A DNA stretch of 64,000 nucleotides from G965216905 sp965216905 (GCA_965216905.1 OZ244213.1:1240001-1304000); one strand, 5' to 3'; counted from the stretch's first letter, positions 8,911 to 17,512 are shown. The notes: generated from the letters alone by a model not told the origin. A program made the numbers and translations.

Positions 8911-9398
8911 TCGTGAATCCGAGCGGTATCGGGCGTCGTGACGAGGATGCCGTCGTCATCTGCGTAGACCCAGCCGCCCGGCCGGAACTCGATGCCCGCA
9001 ATGGTGATGTCGACGCCGCGTTCGCCCTCCCCGAGCTTGTTGCTGCGACGGGGGACCGCCGCCCGAGCCATCACCCCGACGGCCATGGTGCCGATCTCGG
9101 CCGAGTCGCGGATGCATCCGTCGATCACCACGCCACCCAGCTTCCTAGTCATGGCGATACCCGCCAGACGATCCCCCAGCAACGCCACCCGAACCGAACC
9201 ACCTCCATCGACGACCACGACCGAGCCCTCCGGCACGGTCTCCAGCGCACCGAGCACCAGCACGTTGTCCTCGAAGACACGAACCGTCTCGATCGGTCCA
9301 CAGAATCGACGGATGCCGCCGAAGTGGCGCAGCTCGGGACGGGCGGTGGGCACGTCGGGATGTGCATCCGAGAGGTCGGTGGTCGTCCAGGCCGTCAT
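8907..9398 (-). CDS. RraA family protein (regulator of RNase E / HMG aldolase)
   Basis: A 163-residue RraA/MenG-family protein. The fold signature VVVDGGGSVRVALLGDRLA and GVVIDGCIRDSAEI (the G-x(20)-R-D type metal/substrate pocket) are present, followed by PGGWVYADDDGILV near the C-terminus. Family members either inhibit RNase E or act as 4-hydroxy-4-methyl-2-oxoglutarate/oxaloacetate-type aldolases; the RD pair is compatible with catalytic activity. The length equals that of E. coli RraA. It is the first gene of a two-gene operon with the LLM oxidoreductase gene. Confidence 0.85.
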   Translation of the reverse strand: MTAWTTTDLSDAHPDVPTARPELRHFGGIRRFCGPIETVRVFEDNVLVLGALETVPEGSVVVVDGGGSVRVALLGDRLAGIAMTRKLGGVVIDGCIRDSAEIGTMAVGVMARAAVPRRSNKLGEGERGVDITIAGIEFRPGGWVYADDDGILVTTPDTARIHE

Positions 9399-9465
9399 AC
9401 CCGAAGGTTACGGGCTGGTCGGAGGGGACGCACCCGGCCTCGCCGCGTGTCGGCCGAGCATGGAA

Positions 9466-9496
9466 AGAGGGCCCCGGCTGGGATCCGGGGCCCTCT
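9466..9496. terminator. strong GC-rich hairpin terminator
   Basis: A 12-bp perfect stem (9466-9477 with 9485-9496) and a 7-nt loop lie just downstream of the small zinc-ligand gene read on the minus strand; TTT follows on that strand. It separates this gene from rraA-like. Confidence 0.7.
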
Positions 9497-9547
9497 CGTG
9501 TGTCGACGCCGCACCCGCGGAGGGGAGGACGGGGAGCGTCGAACGGC

Positions 9548-9742
9548 TCAGGTGCCTTCTGGGAGGATTCGACCCCGCACTCGGGGATACTTGACCGGAG
9601 CATGGGAGAAACAGAACTCACGGCGGTTGTAGCGGCTCAGCTTGGTGTCGCAGTCCTTCTTGGCGCACACCCGACCATCACCAAAATCCCGTGAGGGTCT
9701 GGTCACTCCCTTGATGGTCTTTCCTTTGACGACGTCTGCCAT
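9548..9742 (-). CDS. small conserved protein with Cys/His zinc-type motif
   Basis: A 64-residue basic protein, MADVVKGKTIKGV at the start and RGRILPEGT at the end. The middle has a CxxxxC pair, then LSRYNRREFCFSHAP giving a CxxH, so four potential zinc ligands in a C-C-C-H arrangement around an LSRYN core. Similar LSxYN-containing mini zinc motifs are familiar in actinobacterial proteins of unknown function. The start is fixed by a strong GGAAGGAGGG Shine-Dalgarno 7-8 bases upstream of the ATG. A longer in-frame extension upstream lacks such a site. It is monocistronic and ends at a strong terminator; its role is unknown, possibly nucleic-acid or ribosome associated. Confidence 0.75.
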   Translation of the reverse strand: MADVVKGKTIKGVTRPSRDFGDGRVCAKKDCDTKLSRYNRREFCFSHAPVKYPRVRGRILPEGT

Positions 9743-9979
9743 GCGATGCCCTCCTTCCAACTGGGGCCTCGTTGAAAGCAACCGATCCGCAATGCCGAAC
9801 ATTCCGGTTTCCGATCGCATCTTCCGACCGTCACCCACTCTGACGGCGATCCGCTAAAGGCTCGGTAAAGCCCACCTCGGATCATTCCTTCACCCCTTAG
9901 ACGCCACCACCGGGCCCTTTGGTTCCCGTCGATCTCCGCCTCGACAACGGTCGGAGCCGGAATGTGGTTTGGACACACC

Positions 9980-9997
9980 CCACCCCCGGAGGGGTGG
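9980..9997. promoter_or_regulatory. probable CsoR operator
   Basis: A perfect 7-bp inverted repeat, CCACCCC and GGGGTGG, with a 4-base spacer, lies immediately before the csoR start. Its right half contains the GGAGGGG Shine-Dalgarno. GC-rich inverted repeats of this form are the known operator class for CsoR copper sensors. Binding here would block both transcription and ribosome access; the assignment is inference from position and symmetry. Confidence 0.6.
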
Positions 9998-10003
9998 TAT
10001 GTT

Positions 10004-10318
10004 GTGCCTGTGAAAGCCTCCCACAAGATCTCGGCGTTGAATCGCCTCAAGACGGTCCGCGGTCATCTCGACGCGGTGATCGGCATGGTGGAGAACGAGC
10101 GCTACTGCCCCGAGGTCATGAAGCAGATCTCGGCGCTGCAGGGTTCGCTCGAACGGACCAATCGCACGATGCTGCAGAATCACCTGGAGACCTGTTTCGC
10201 GAGCGCGGTGGCGGAGGGGCGATCGGACGAGATCGTCGACGAACTGATGGAAACCATGAAGTACACGGGCGCCTTGACCGGCCCCACGAGCAGCGAGGAA
10301 GACTCCCATGACCTCTGA
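10004..10318 (+). CDS. csoR: copper-sensing transcriptional repressor
   Basis: A 104-residue CsoR/RcnR-family repressor. The Cu(I) ligands Cys35, His60 and Cys64 have exactly the spacing (25 and 4 residues) of B. subtilis CsoR, in ERYCPEV and NHLETC. This favours copper over nickel or formaldehyde sensing. The all-helical protein binds a GC-rich operator and is released by Cu(I). GTG 10004 is chosen because it lies 9-11 bases after a GGAGGGG site; GTG 10010 is an alternative that removes two residues. It heads the csoR-copZ-copA operon, overlapping copZ by 11 bases, and probably controls its own promoter. Confidence 0.9.
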   Translation: MPVKASHKISALNRLKTVRGHLDAVIGMVENERYCPEVMKQISALQGSLERTNRTMLQNHLETCFASAVAEGRSDEIVDELMETMKYTGALTGPTSSEEDSHDL

Positions 10319-10532
10319 GATCACATTTGCGGTCGACGGAATGACCTGTGGCCACTGTGTCGGCACCGTCGAATCCACCCTCGAACAAGCGCCCGGGGTC
10401 GAGGCGGCGAACGTCGACCTCGAGGCTGGACGCGCTTCCATCCGGGCGGCCGAGGACATCGACATCGAGGCACTGGTCGACGCCGTCGCCCAGGCCGGCT
10501 ACACCATGCGGGCCCTGGCTGCCGATGAGTGA
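10308..10532 (+). CDS. copZ: copper chaperone CopZ, heavy-metal-associated domain
   Basis: A 74-residue single HMA domain with the metal-binding MTCGHC motif at residues 12-17 (Cys14, Cys17) in a ferredoxin-like fold. It carries Cu(I) in the cytoplasm and passes it to the exporter CopA, whose own HMA domain begins right after. The His between the cysteines (GHC) is typical of bacterial CopZ. It overlaps csoR by 11 bases and copA by 8 bases, so expression is translationally coupled in all three genes. Confidence 0.9.
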   Translation: MTSEITFAVDGMTCGHCVGTVESTLEQAPGVEAANVDLEAGRASIRAAEDIDIEALVDAVAQAGYTMRALAADE

Positions 10533-12672
10533 GCAACTCACGTTCGATGTCGACGGTATGAGTTGCGCGGCGTGCGCCTCTCGCATCGAACGCACCCTGA
10601 ACGGCGTCGAGGGCGTGGAGGCTGCGGTGGTCGACTTCCCGTCCGCACGTGTGCACGTACGGACCGCCGCCCCCGAGCTGGAACGGCAGCTGATCGAGGC
10701 CATCGACGCGATCGGATACGAGATCGCACCGCACGATCCAGAGGATCGGACCGACCCTGCCCTCCGGCACTCCGATGAGGAACGGACCCAGTGGCGGCGG
10801 TTTTGGTCGGCCGCGGCGTTCACCGCCCCGCTCCTGATCCTGGCGATGGGTGGATTCGAGGGCGGGTGGTCGCGGGTCGCCCAGGCGATCCTCGCCGCTC
10901 CGGTGGTCTGGATCATCGGAATGCAGTTCCACCGGGCTGCCGTCAAGGGCCTCCGGTCGGGCGGCATGACGATGGACACCCTCATCTCGTTGGGTACATC
11001 GGTTGCCTACCTCGGGTCGGTGTGGGCACTCTTCTCGGGCGGCCCGGTCTTCTTCGAGACCGCGGCGGTCATCGTCACGCTCATCACCCTCGGCCGTGCA
11101 TTCGAGGCTCGCGCCAAAGGTCGCGCCTCCGGGGCGGTGAGCGCCTTGCTCAAACTCGGAGCCAAGGAGGCGACCGTCATCGACGGCGATCGCGAACGCC
11201 GGGTACCGGTCGAGCAGTTGATGCCGGGCGACGTCATGGTCGTGCGGCCCGGCGAGAAGATCCCGACCGACGGAGTGATCCGCTCCGGCAGATCGACGAT
11301 CGACGAGTCGATGCTGTCCGGCGAGGCGATCCCTGTCGACAAGCAGACGGGTGATCCCGTCTACGGCGCCACGGTCAATCACCAAGGGCTGCTCCATGTG
11401 GAGGCGACCAAGGTCGGCGCCGAGACGGCCCTGGCCCACATCGTCGCGCTCGTTGAGAACGCCCAGGCGTCGAAGGCCCCGGTTCAGCGACTCGCCGACC
11501 GGGTCTCTGCGGTGTTCGTTCCGACAGTGGTCGCCATCGCCGTGGTCACCCTCGCCGTCTGGCTGGCCCTCGGGGGCGACGCCGAGGATGCGATCCGGGC
11601 GGCCGTCGCCGTGCTGATCGTCGCCTGCCCGTGCGCGCTCGGCCTGGCGACACCCACGGCCGTCATGGTCGGGAGCGGGCGAGGAGCCGAGCTCGGTGTG
11701 CTGTTCAAGGACGCCGAGGTGTTCGAACGGGCGCAACGGGTGGACACCGTGATGTTCGACAAGACCGGCACCCTCACGAGTGGCGAGATGACCCTCACCG
11801 ACGTCATCGCCCAGGACGACCCGGAGACGTTCCTCTCGAGGGTGGCGTCGGTCGAGAACGGATCAGAGCACCCGATCGCTCGGGCGGTCGTCGCCGGCGC
11901 CATCGAGCGGGGTGTTCACCCGGCGACGCCGGACGACTTCACCTCCTTTGCGGGGGCGGGCGTCGCCGGGTCGATCGGGGGTGTCCGGGTGGTGATCGGG
12001 AAGGAGAAGCTGGTCGCCGACCAGGGATTGGTCGCACCCGGCGACCTGCTCGTGAGGATGGGCCAACTCGAGGCCGAGGCCAAGACGGTGTTCCTCGCCG
12101 GATGGGAGGGGGAGGTTCGAGGGCTGGTGGCGGTCTCCGATCAGGTTCGACCCAGCGCGGCCGACACCATCGAGGAGCTGGACCGGGAAGGTTTCTCCAC
12201 GGCGATGATCACCGGGGACAACGCCACCACGGCGGGCGCGATCGCCGGTCGGATCGGTCTCGACGAAGTCCACGCCGAAGTGCTCCCCGGCGAGAAGGCG
12301 AGCATCGTCGACGCAGCCCGCCGAGCCGGTCGCGTCGTGGCCTTCGTGGGCGATGGCATCAACGACGCCCCGGCACTGGTCACGGCCGATCTGGGTGTGG
12401 CGATCGGAACCGGTACCGACGTCGCCATCGAGTCCGCCGACGTCGTACTCGTCGGCGCCGACCCCGTCGGCGCGGCGACCGGTCTCCGGCTGGCCAGACG
12501 GACCTTCCAGACGATCCGCGGCAACCTGTTCTGGGCGTTCTTCTACAACGTGGCCGCCATCCCGCTGGCGGCCGCCGGGTTGCTCGACCCGATGATCGCT
12601 TCCGGAGCGATGGCCTTCTCATCGGTCTCGGTGGTCATGAACAGCCTCCGGCTGCGGCGATTCCAACCATGA
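10525..12672 (+). CDS. copA: copper-exporting P1B-type ATPase
   Basis: A 715-residue P1B-1 ATPase that pumps Cu(I) out of the cytoplasm. In order: one N-terminal HMA domain with MSCAAC (Cys14, Cys17); membrane pairs from about residue 90; the actuator with SGEAIPVDK; the ion-path motif CPC (368-370, in ACPCALG); the phosphorylated Asp412 in DKTGTLT; SEHPIA (the HP motif of the N-domain); MITGDN; and GDGINDAPAL near residue 610. The last membrane segments include FYNVAAIPLAA and MAFSSVSVVMNSLRL, whose Asn, Met and Ser are Cu(I) class signatures. It has a single HMA domain where many CopA proteins have two. The ATG lies inside copZ. Confidence 0.93.
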   Translation: MSEQLTFDVDGMSCAACASRIERTLNGVEGVEAAVVDFPSARVHVRTAAPELERQLIEAIDAIGYEIAPHDPEDRTDPALRHSDEERTQWRRFWSAAAFTAPLLILAMGGFEGGWSRVAQAILAAPVVWIIGMQFHRAAVKGLRSGGMTMDTLISLGTSVAYLGSVWALFSGGPVFFETAAVIVTLITLGRAFEARAKGRASGAVSALLKLGAKEATVIDGDRERRVPVEQLMPGDVMVVRPGEKIPTDGVIRSGRSTIDESMLSGEAIPVDKQTGDPVYGATVNHQGLLHVEATKVGAETALAHIVALVENAQASKAPVQRLADRVSAVFVPTVVAIAVVTLAVWLALGGDAEDAIRAAVAVLIVACPCALGLATPTAVMVGSGRGAELGVLFKDAEVFERAQRVDTVMFDKTGTLTSGEMTLTDVIAQDDPETFLSRVASVENGSEHPIARAVVAGAIERGVHPATPDDFTSFAGAGVAGSIGGVRVVIGKEKLVADQGLVAPGDLLVRMGQLEAEAKTVFLAGWEGEVRGLVAVSDQVRPSAADTIEELDREGFSTAMITGDNATTAGAIAGRIGLDEVHAEVLPGEKASIVDAARRAGRVVAFVGDGINDAPALVTADLGVAIGTGTDVAIESADVVLVGADPVGAATGLRLARRTFQTIRGNLFWAFFYNVAAIPLAAAGLLDPMIASGAMAFSSVSVVMNSLRLRRFQP

Positions 12673-12707
12673 CTTGGGCCGCTCAACGATCGGGGTAATG
12701 TCGCCGG

Positions 12708-13537
12708 ATGGCGACGATTGCACAGACGGAGTCAACCGAGCTGGTCTCCCAGTTCGGCGAAGTCGAAGGGTTGGACTGGGTCGTCGCTGCGAGCATCGTC
12801 GTCGTCACGATCGTTGCGTCGCGAATCGCATTCCGGCTGGTCGCCAAGGCGGTCGGAAAGACGAACGCCGGCGATTCCGTGTCGCGGATACTCGGCCGCC
12901 TGGTCAGCTGGCTGATCGTCGTCATCGGGCTCTGGTTTGCTCTCAACACGATCGGGGTGGCCCTTGGACCGCTGATCGGCGCGCTTGGCATCGCCGGACT
13001 GGCCCTGGCCTTCGCGTTCCAGGACATTCTCGAGAACCTGATCGCCGGCCTGTTGATGCTGCTGCGCAGGCCGATCACGATCGGAGACGAGGTGGTCACC
13101 AACGACTACGAGGGCAAGGTCGTCGACATCACCCTTCGCGCCGTGGAGATCAACACGTTCGACGGAGAACGGGTGTACGTGCCCAACGCCATGGTCTGGA
13201 AGAACCCCCTGACCAACACCACCAAGACTCCGACGAGGCGCACCACACTGGACGTCGGCGTTTCCTACGACGCCGATCTCGACCAGGTGAAAGAACTTCT
13301 CGAGAAGACCGCTCGAACGGTCGAGGGCGTGAGTCCCAACCCCTCACCGGAGCGCTGGCGCACGAGTTCGGCGACAACTCGGTCAACTTCGCGCTGCGGT
13401 TCTGGCACTCGGCCCAAACTGCGCAGATGTGGCGAGTCCGCGACCGGATGACCCGCGCCGTCAAGCACGAACTGGACGAGGCGGGTATCGAGATCCCCTT
13501 CCCACAGCGAGTGGTCCACCTGCCGTCGGCCGACTGA
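12708..13537 (+). CDS. MscS-family mechanosensitive channel, frameshifted as given
   Basis: Reads as a small-conductance mechanosensitive channel: three hydrophobic helices (about residues 24-110, including the pore-lining ALGIAGLALAFAFQDILEN), then the beta domain with RRPITIGDEVV and VPNAMVWKNPLTN. The frame breaks near 13352. The expected C-terminal domain (ALAHEFGDNSVNFALRFW to AGIEIPFPQRVVHL) continues in the next frame to the stop at 13535-13537. Adding one G after 13352 (GAG-CGC to GAG-GCG) restores a normal family-length protein. This is either a sequencing/consensus deletion or a recent loss of the C-terminal cage domain. The gene follows copA by about 35 bases. Confidence 0.8.
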
Positions 13538-13555
13538 GCGTCACCCGACTGAACG

Positions 13556-14395
13556 TCACCCTTCGTTGAGGAACCGTTCGATCTCCTCGACGAGCCGCTC
13601 GCCCGGATCGACGTCGCCGTCGCCGGTCAGCGTTTCGGCTTCCAGGTCTTCCACGTAGCTCTCCAGATCCGAGTCCTTGACCGCCAAATCGACCTGGCCC
13701 CGAAAGTCGGCCGCCTCCCCGGCCAGGCTCGACGTGTCGAGCCTGATCCCGGCGATGTCGAGGACCTTGTCCAGCAGGGCGAGGCCTCCCGGCGGGTAGT
13801 CCTGGTTCGAGAGGTAGTGGGGAACCGCCGCCCACAGCGAGGTGACCGACATCGCCCGGCTCTGCAGCGTCTGATTCAACACGCCCACGATGCCCGTCGG
13901 GCCCTCGTAGTCGGACGGAAACAGCTGGTACTCCTCCAGCATCTCCTCCCGCTCCGTGACGCCGATGACCGGAACCGGCAGGGTGTGTGGCACCTGCCCG
14001 ATGAACGCCCCGAGAGTCAACACTTCGGTGACTCCGACGGCCGCCAGGGTGTCGCCGACGGCTCCGGAGAACACCTTCCACCGTGCATGTGGCTCGTCGC
14101 CTGTCACGACCACCAGGTCTCGGTCGAGGCCGGGAACGGACAGCGCATGGAAGACGATGTCGGGCCAGTCGATCCGCCGGCGGCCGAACTCGTCGAGCAT
14201 GACATGGGGCCGCCGAACCTGGAAGTCGAAGAACTCGTCCGGATCGATGCTCGCGAATCGGAAACCGGCGAGTTCGTCCACCAGGTACCCGGCGGCCATG
14301 GAGGCCGCCGAGCCGGCATCACCCCATCCCTCGAACGCGACCACGGCGATCGGGTTGCTGAGAACCGGACGCTCTTCCCACACCACGATGTCCAT
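13556..14395 (-). CDS. PAC2 family protein
   Basis: A 279-residue PAC2 (proteasome assembly chaperone 2-like) protein. It opens with MDIVVWEERPVLSNPIAVVA and has AFEGWGDAGSAASMA, LVVVTGDEPHARW, LTLGAFIGQVPHTLPVPV and SVTSLWAAVPHYL, the standard conserved blocks of the actinobacterial family. Its precise role is unknown; an ATP-grasp-linked or chaperone role has been proposed for relatives. ATG 14395 is preferred over a GTG ten codons upstream because it matches the usual family start. It converges with the mscS gene, 18 bases between stops. Confidence 0.82.
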   Translation of the reverse strand: MDIVVWEERPVLSNPIAVVAFEGWGDAGSAASMAAGYLVDELAGFRFASIDPDEFFDFQVRRPHVMLDEFGRRRIDWPDIVFHALSVPGLDRDLVVVTGDEPHARWKVFSGAVGDTLAAVGVTEVLTLGAFIGQVPHTLPVPVIGVTEREEMLEEYQLFPSDYEGPTGIVGVLNQTLQSRAMSVTSLWAAVPHYLSNQDYPPGGLALLDKVLDIAGIRLDTSSLAGEAADFRGQVDLAVKDSDLESYVEDLEAETLTGDGDVDPGERLVEEIERFLNEG

Positions 14396-14441
14396 CGCGG
14401 CAGCGTACCCGCCCCTGCGATCCACCGGCGACGGGCCGTCC

Positions 14442-15800
14442 TCAGAGGGTCCGCTGGAGGAAGGTCATCGTCCGGCCCCATGCCTGGTCGAGAGCATGGA
14501 CCGCTTCAGGATCGCCGTTCCGGTAGAACTCCCAACCCATCGCCCGATAGGTCTCGAACGTGGCATCCAACCCCAGCTCGCGCATCGCCATCTCGAGCCG
14601 GTAGGCGGTGTGCGGGGATGCCTGCTCGTCCAGCTCTCCATTGTGTCCGAGGAAGGCGGCCTTGGCCGACGCCAGGTCGGGCTCGAGGTCGGGCCACGCG
14701 TTCACCGCACCGAAGGTGACACAGCCGGTGATGCTGGGTGATTCGCCGGCGAGCCACAGCGCCAGTCCCCCACCGATGCCAAACCCAACGAGCGCCACCG
14801 AACCGTCGACCGCCGGATGCTTCCTGGTCGCTTCGACGGCCTGCGTGAGACGCGCGGAGACGTCCCGGCTTCGGAGCTTGGCCGGCGCAGCCGACGCCTC
14901 GTCCTCGGAGCCGGGTCGGTCGTACAACGCCACCGGAACGACCACGTACCCGGCGTCGAGGAGCGATTCGGTGGCGGCGATTGCATAGTCGTCCATACCC
15001 CACCGATCGGGGAGCACGATCACCGCCGGACCCGAGCCGGATCTGGGCAGCTCGAAGCGGAACGGTGCCGACACCCACCCCGACTCTCGGCTCGCCCGAC
15101 GAATCTCGCGCGCACGCGTCTCGATGGCGTTGGTGGCTAGCCGCCGCTCGAGCTGGAGCCCTTCCGAGAGGCTGAGGTCGGCGCCCTCGAGAACCGATTG
15201 CCGGTTGGCACGAACGGTGCCCTGCGGGAACCGGGCGATACGCTCGGCGATCTCGATCGCAGCCTGGCGAGCCGAACCGTCGGCGACCACCAGGTTGACG
15301 AGCCCCACGGCGTGTGCCTCTTCTGCGTCCATGGGACGGCCGGTCAACAGCATCTCGAGTGCCATCCCCTCTCCCACGAGCCGCGGCAGTCGTTGCGTGC
15401 CTCCGTCCATCAATGGCCGGCGCGACCGCTGCGGCTGGAATCCGAACACCGAAGACAGGCCACAGACACGCAGATCGCACCACAACGCCATCTCCAGCCC
15501 TGCCGACAGACACGGGCCCTCGATTGCGGCGATGACCGGTTTGCTCAGACCGCTGTGGGTGAATCCGAAGACGGGCTCCGCCGTCCCGGTTTCGTCGTCG
15601 GTTGCAGTGGGCCGACCCACCGAGAAGGCCTCTCGGGTGCCGGTGACGACCGCCACGTCGAGATCGGGATCGGTTTCGAACCTTCTCCAGACGCGATCGA
15701 GCTCGGATGCCGTCTCTGCATCGATCTCATTCCGACCGTCGCCGACGTCTATCGAGACGACTGCGATCCGGTCGACGGTGCGCGTCTCCACCGTCATCAT
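14442..15800 (-). CDS. crotonase (enoyl-CoA hydratase)/dienelactone hydrolase-like fusion
   Basis: A 452-residue two-domain protein. Residues 1-245 are a crotonase: AFSVGRP and GPCLSAGLEMAL form the oxyanion hole, and RRPLMDGGTQRLPRLVG places it in the DGGT-RLPRLIG crotonase subfamily that lacks the second classical glutamate. Residues 260-452 have the alpha/beta hydrolase order of dienelactone hydrolase. However, the nucleophile elbow reads GFGIGGG where the family has G-[FY]-C-x-G-G, and the late GxGHxF histidine position reads AMGWEFY. The hydrolase half thus seems to lack its Cys and His. Fusion could give a structural or substrate-binding role. It starts at a double ATG divergent from the CopD-like gene. 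Confidence 0.8.
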   Translation of the reverse strand: MMTVETRTVDRIAVVSIDVGDGRNEIDAETASELDRVWRRFETDPDLDVAVVTGTREAFSVGRPTATDDETGTAEPVFGFTHSGLSKPVIAAIEGPCLSAGLEMALWCDLRVCGLSSVFGFQPQRSRRPLMDGGTQRLPRLVGEGMALEMLLTGRPMDAEEAHAVGLVNLVVADGSARQAAIEIAERIARFPQGTVRANRQSVLEGADLSLSEGLQLERRLATNAIETRAREIRRASRESGWVSAPFRFELPRSGSGPAVIVLPDRWGMDDYAIAATESLLDAGYVVVPVALYDRPGSEDEASAAPAKLRSRDVSARLTQAVEATRKHPAVDGSVALVGFGIGGGLALWLAGESPSITGCVTFGAVNAWPDLEPDLASAKAAFLGHNGELDEQASPHTAYRLEMAMRELGLDATFETYRAMGWEFYRNGDPEAVHALDQAWGRTMTFLQRTL

Positions 15801-15901
15801 TCACCCCCGCACTCCTCGTCCAACAGCATGGCATGCCTGGCTGTCCTGTCGACCGCCGATCACCACACGAATTCGTGTGCCCCCGAATAGGGTCTTGGCC
15901 C

Positions 15902-16273
15902 ATGTTCCTGAAGTGGTTGCACGTTGTTTCGATGTCGGTGTGGGTCGGCGGGCTCATCACCATGGGTGGGCTGGTGGCGGCGCTGCGACGGAATGGCGCT
16001 GCCCGGGAGACCTTGCAGACCCTGGCGCGGGGATTCGGTCGGGTGTCGTGGGCGGCCATGGCCGTCGCCGTCCTGACCGGTTCGTGGATGGCGATCGACT
16101 TCATCGACCAGCCGCTCCTCGCCTGGAAGCTCGGCCTCGTGGTGGCGGTGGCGGCGCTCGCCGCCTTTCACCAGATCGCGTCCCGCAGCCAATCTCCGGC
16201 GGCACGTGGAGCCGTCCAAGCCGTCATCCTCGTCCTGTCGTTGGCAGCCGTCTGGGTGGGCATGCAACTCTGA
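15902..16273 (+). CDS. small integral membrane protein, CopD-like
   Basis: A 123-residue protein with four predicted hydrophobic segments (about 3-24, 46-62, 75-90, 104-121). The N-terminal FLKWLHVVSMSVWVGGLI motif, with a His and the WVGG turn, is typical of the CopD/YozB/HemJ-like group of small membrane proteins with buried histidines. A second His is in AFHQIAS. Function in relatives is copper uptake or heme-linked redox; here it is unknown. The ATG at 15902 begins directly at the first helix. A strong shared terminator follows the stop. Confidence 0.6.
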   Translation: MFLKWLHVVSMSVWVGGLITMGGLVAALRRNGAARETLQTLARGFGRVSWAAMAVAVLTGSWMAIDFIDQPLLAWKLGLVVAVAALAAFHQIASRSQSPAARGAVQAVILVLSLAAVWVGMQL

Positions 16274-16317
16274 TCGCCGGGCCAACGCGGTCAGGAAGGG
16301 ATTCGAGGAAACGCGAT

Positions 16318-16342
16318 GCGGCCCCGGGTCACCCGGGGCCGC
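16318..16342. terminator. bidirectional hairpin terminator
   Basis: An 11-bp perfect GC stem (16318-16328 with 16332-16342) with a 3-nt loop lies between the convergent CopD-like gene and the COX24-like gene. It can serve both strands; a short T-run follows on the minus strand. Confidence 0.7.
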
Positions 16343-16349
16343 ACTGCGG

Positions 16350-16439
16350 TCACTTGCGCTTGTGGCGATTCGCTTTGAGACGCTTCCGATACTTGTGCTT
16401 GGACATCTTCTTCCGGCGCTTCTTGACGAGCGAGCCCAT
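16350..16439 (-). CDS. AURKAIP1/COX24-like mini protein
   Basis: A 29-residue, extremely basic peptide: MGSLVKKRRKKMSKHKYRK followed by RLKANRHKRK. This is the actinobacterial AURKAIP1/COX24-domain mini protein, usually 29-33 residues and found as a single conserved gene. Its mitochondrial relatives are ribosome-associated (mS38), and the bacterial versions have been seen bound to the small ribosomal subunit in actinobacteria. The start is supported by a GAGGTGA Shine-Dalgarno 5 bases upstream. It is too short for most automatic callers. Confidence 0.85.
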   Translation of the reverse strand: MGSLVKKRRKKMSKHKYRKRLKANRHKRK

Positions 16440-16498
16440 TTGTTCACCTCGATGGTCGATCTGGCGGATACTCAGCTTGGTGGCAGTCGGCATGCTGG

Positions 16499-17371
16499 TC
16501 AAACCGCACCGGCGGGCGCCACCCCGGGATCGAGGACACGACCTTCGCCTTCCAGCGCCTGCTCCAGGGCGGTCGTGACGCTCTCGATCCGTACGGCATC
16601 CACCAATGCGATCACCGAGGGCCCGGCGCCCGACCACGCGGCGTGGGCTGCACCCGCCGACCGAGCCACATCCATCAGCCGCCCCACCTCGGGCCACGAC
16701 GCCAGTCGATGACTCTCGTGGATCTCGTCGCCCGCGGCCTCGGCGAGCAGTGCCTCGTCGGCGACCATCAGCCCGGCGATGAGCGCGGCGACTCGAGCAG
16801 AGGTGCGGACGACCTCGTCCGTTCGGTATGCGCCGGGGAGCACCGCCCGAGCCTCCCGGGTCGCCAGCGCCACGGATGGCACGGCCACCAACGGCCGGAG
16901 TGAAGGGTTCCAGGGCAGGCGGTGGACGTTTCCACCCGGCGAGCAGAGCACCAGACCGCCGTACACGGCGGCCGCGGCATTGTCTGGATGGCCTTCGACG
17001 GTGGCGACCAGCTCATAGAGTCGTTGGCGCGGATGTTCCTCACCGTGCGCCCGCCAGGCGGCCAGGGCTCCTGCGACGTGCGCGGCGGACGACGACCCCA
17101 GCCCGCGGGCGACGGGGATGGTGCTGGAGACGGTCAGGCGAAGTGGTCGATCCTCCCCGACTGCGAGCCGGGCGGCGATCAAGACTGCGTCCTCGGCCGG
17201 GTCGATCGACTCGGTCTGCTGCTCGTGTTCCACCGACCACTCCTCGGCCGGCGCGGCCTTCACCGTGCAACGGATGTCGAGCGCCACCGCCAGACAGTCG
17301 AACCCCGGTCCGAGGTTCGCCGACGAGGCCGGCGCCGAGGCACAGGCGGGTTGGGAGTCGGTGGCCGGCAT
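16499..17371 (-). CDS. thrB: homoserine kinase
   Basis: A 290-residue GHMP kinase. ASAPASSANLGPGFD (11-25) and the ATP-binding PVARGLGSSSAA (86-97) are followed by EGHPDNAAAAVYGGLV and the C-terminal AWSGAGPSVIALV. This pattern and length fit homoserine kinase ThrB, which phosphorylates homoserine for threonine synthesis. The ATG at 17371 gives the family N-terminus; a GTG 20 codons upstream would add a low-complexity leader. thrA and thrC are not adjacent in this window, so it stands alone next to the COX24-like gene. Confidence 0.85.
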   Translation of the reverse strand: MPATDSQPACASAPASSANLGPGFDCLAVALDIRCTVKAAPAEEWSVEHEQQTESIDPAEDAVLIAARLAVGEDRPLRLTVSSTIPVARGLGSSSAAHVAGALAAWRAHGEEHPRQRLYELVATVEGHPDNAAAAVYGGLVLCSPGGNVHRLPWNPSLRPLVAVPSVALATREARAVLPGAYRTDEVVRTSARVAALIAGLMVADEALLAEAAGDEIHESHRLASWPEVGRLMDVARSAGAAHAAWSGAGPSVIALVDAVRIESVTTALEQALEGEGRVLDPGVAPAGAV

Positions 17372-17512
17372 GGCGGGAAGTGTACGGCGCGTGCCACCGG
17401 CCGGTTCTGAGGATGGGTGGGGCCGGCTCACGCCAAAGCGACGCTGCCGATGGCCGACATCCGGCCCACCGGTGAGACTCGAGCGAGCGTCAAACGGCTA
17501 CCGTCGGCACGC

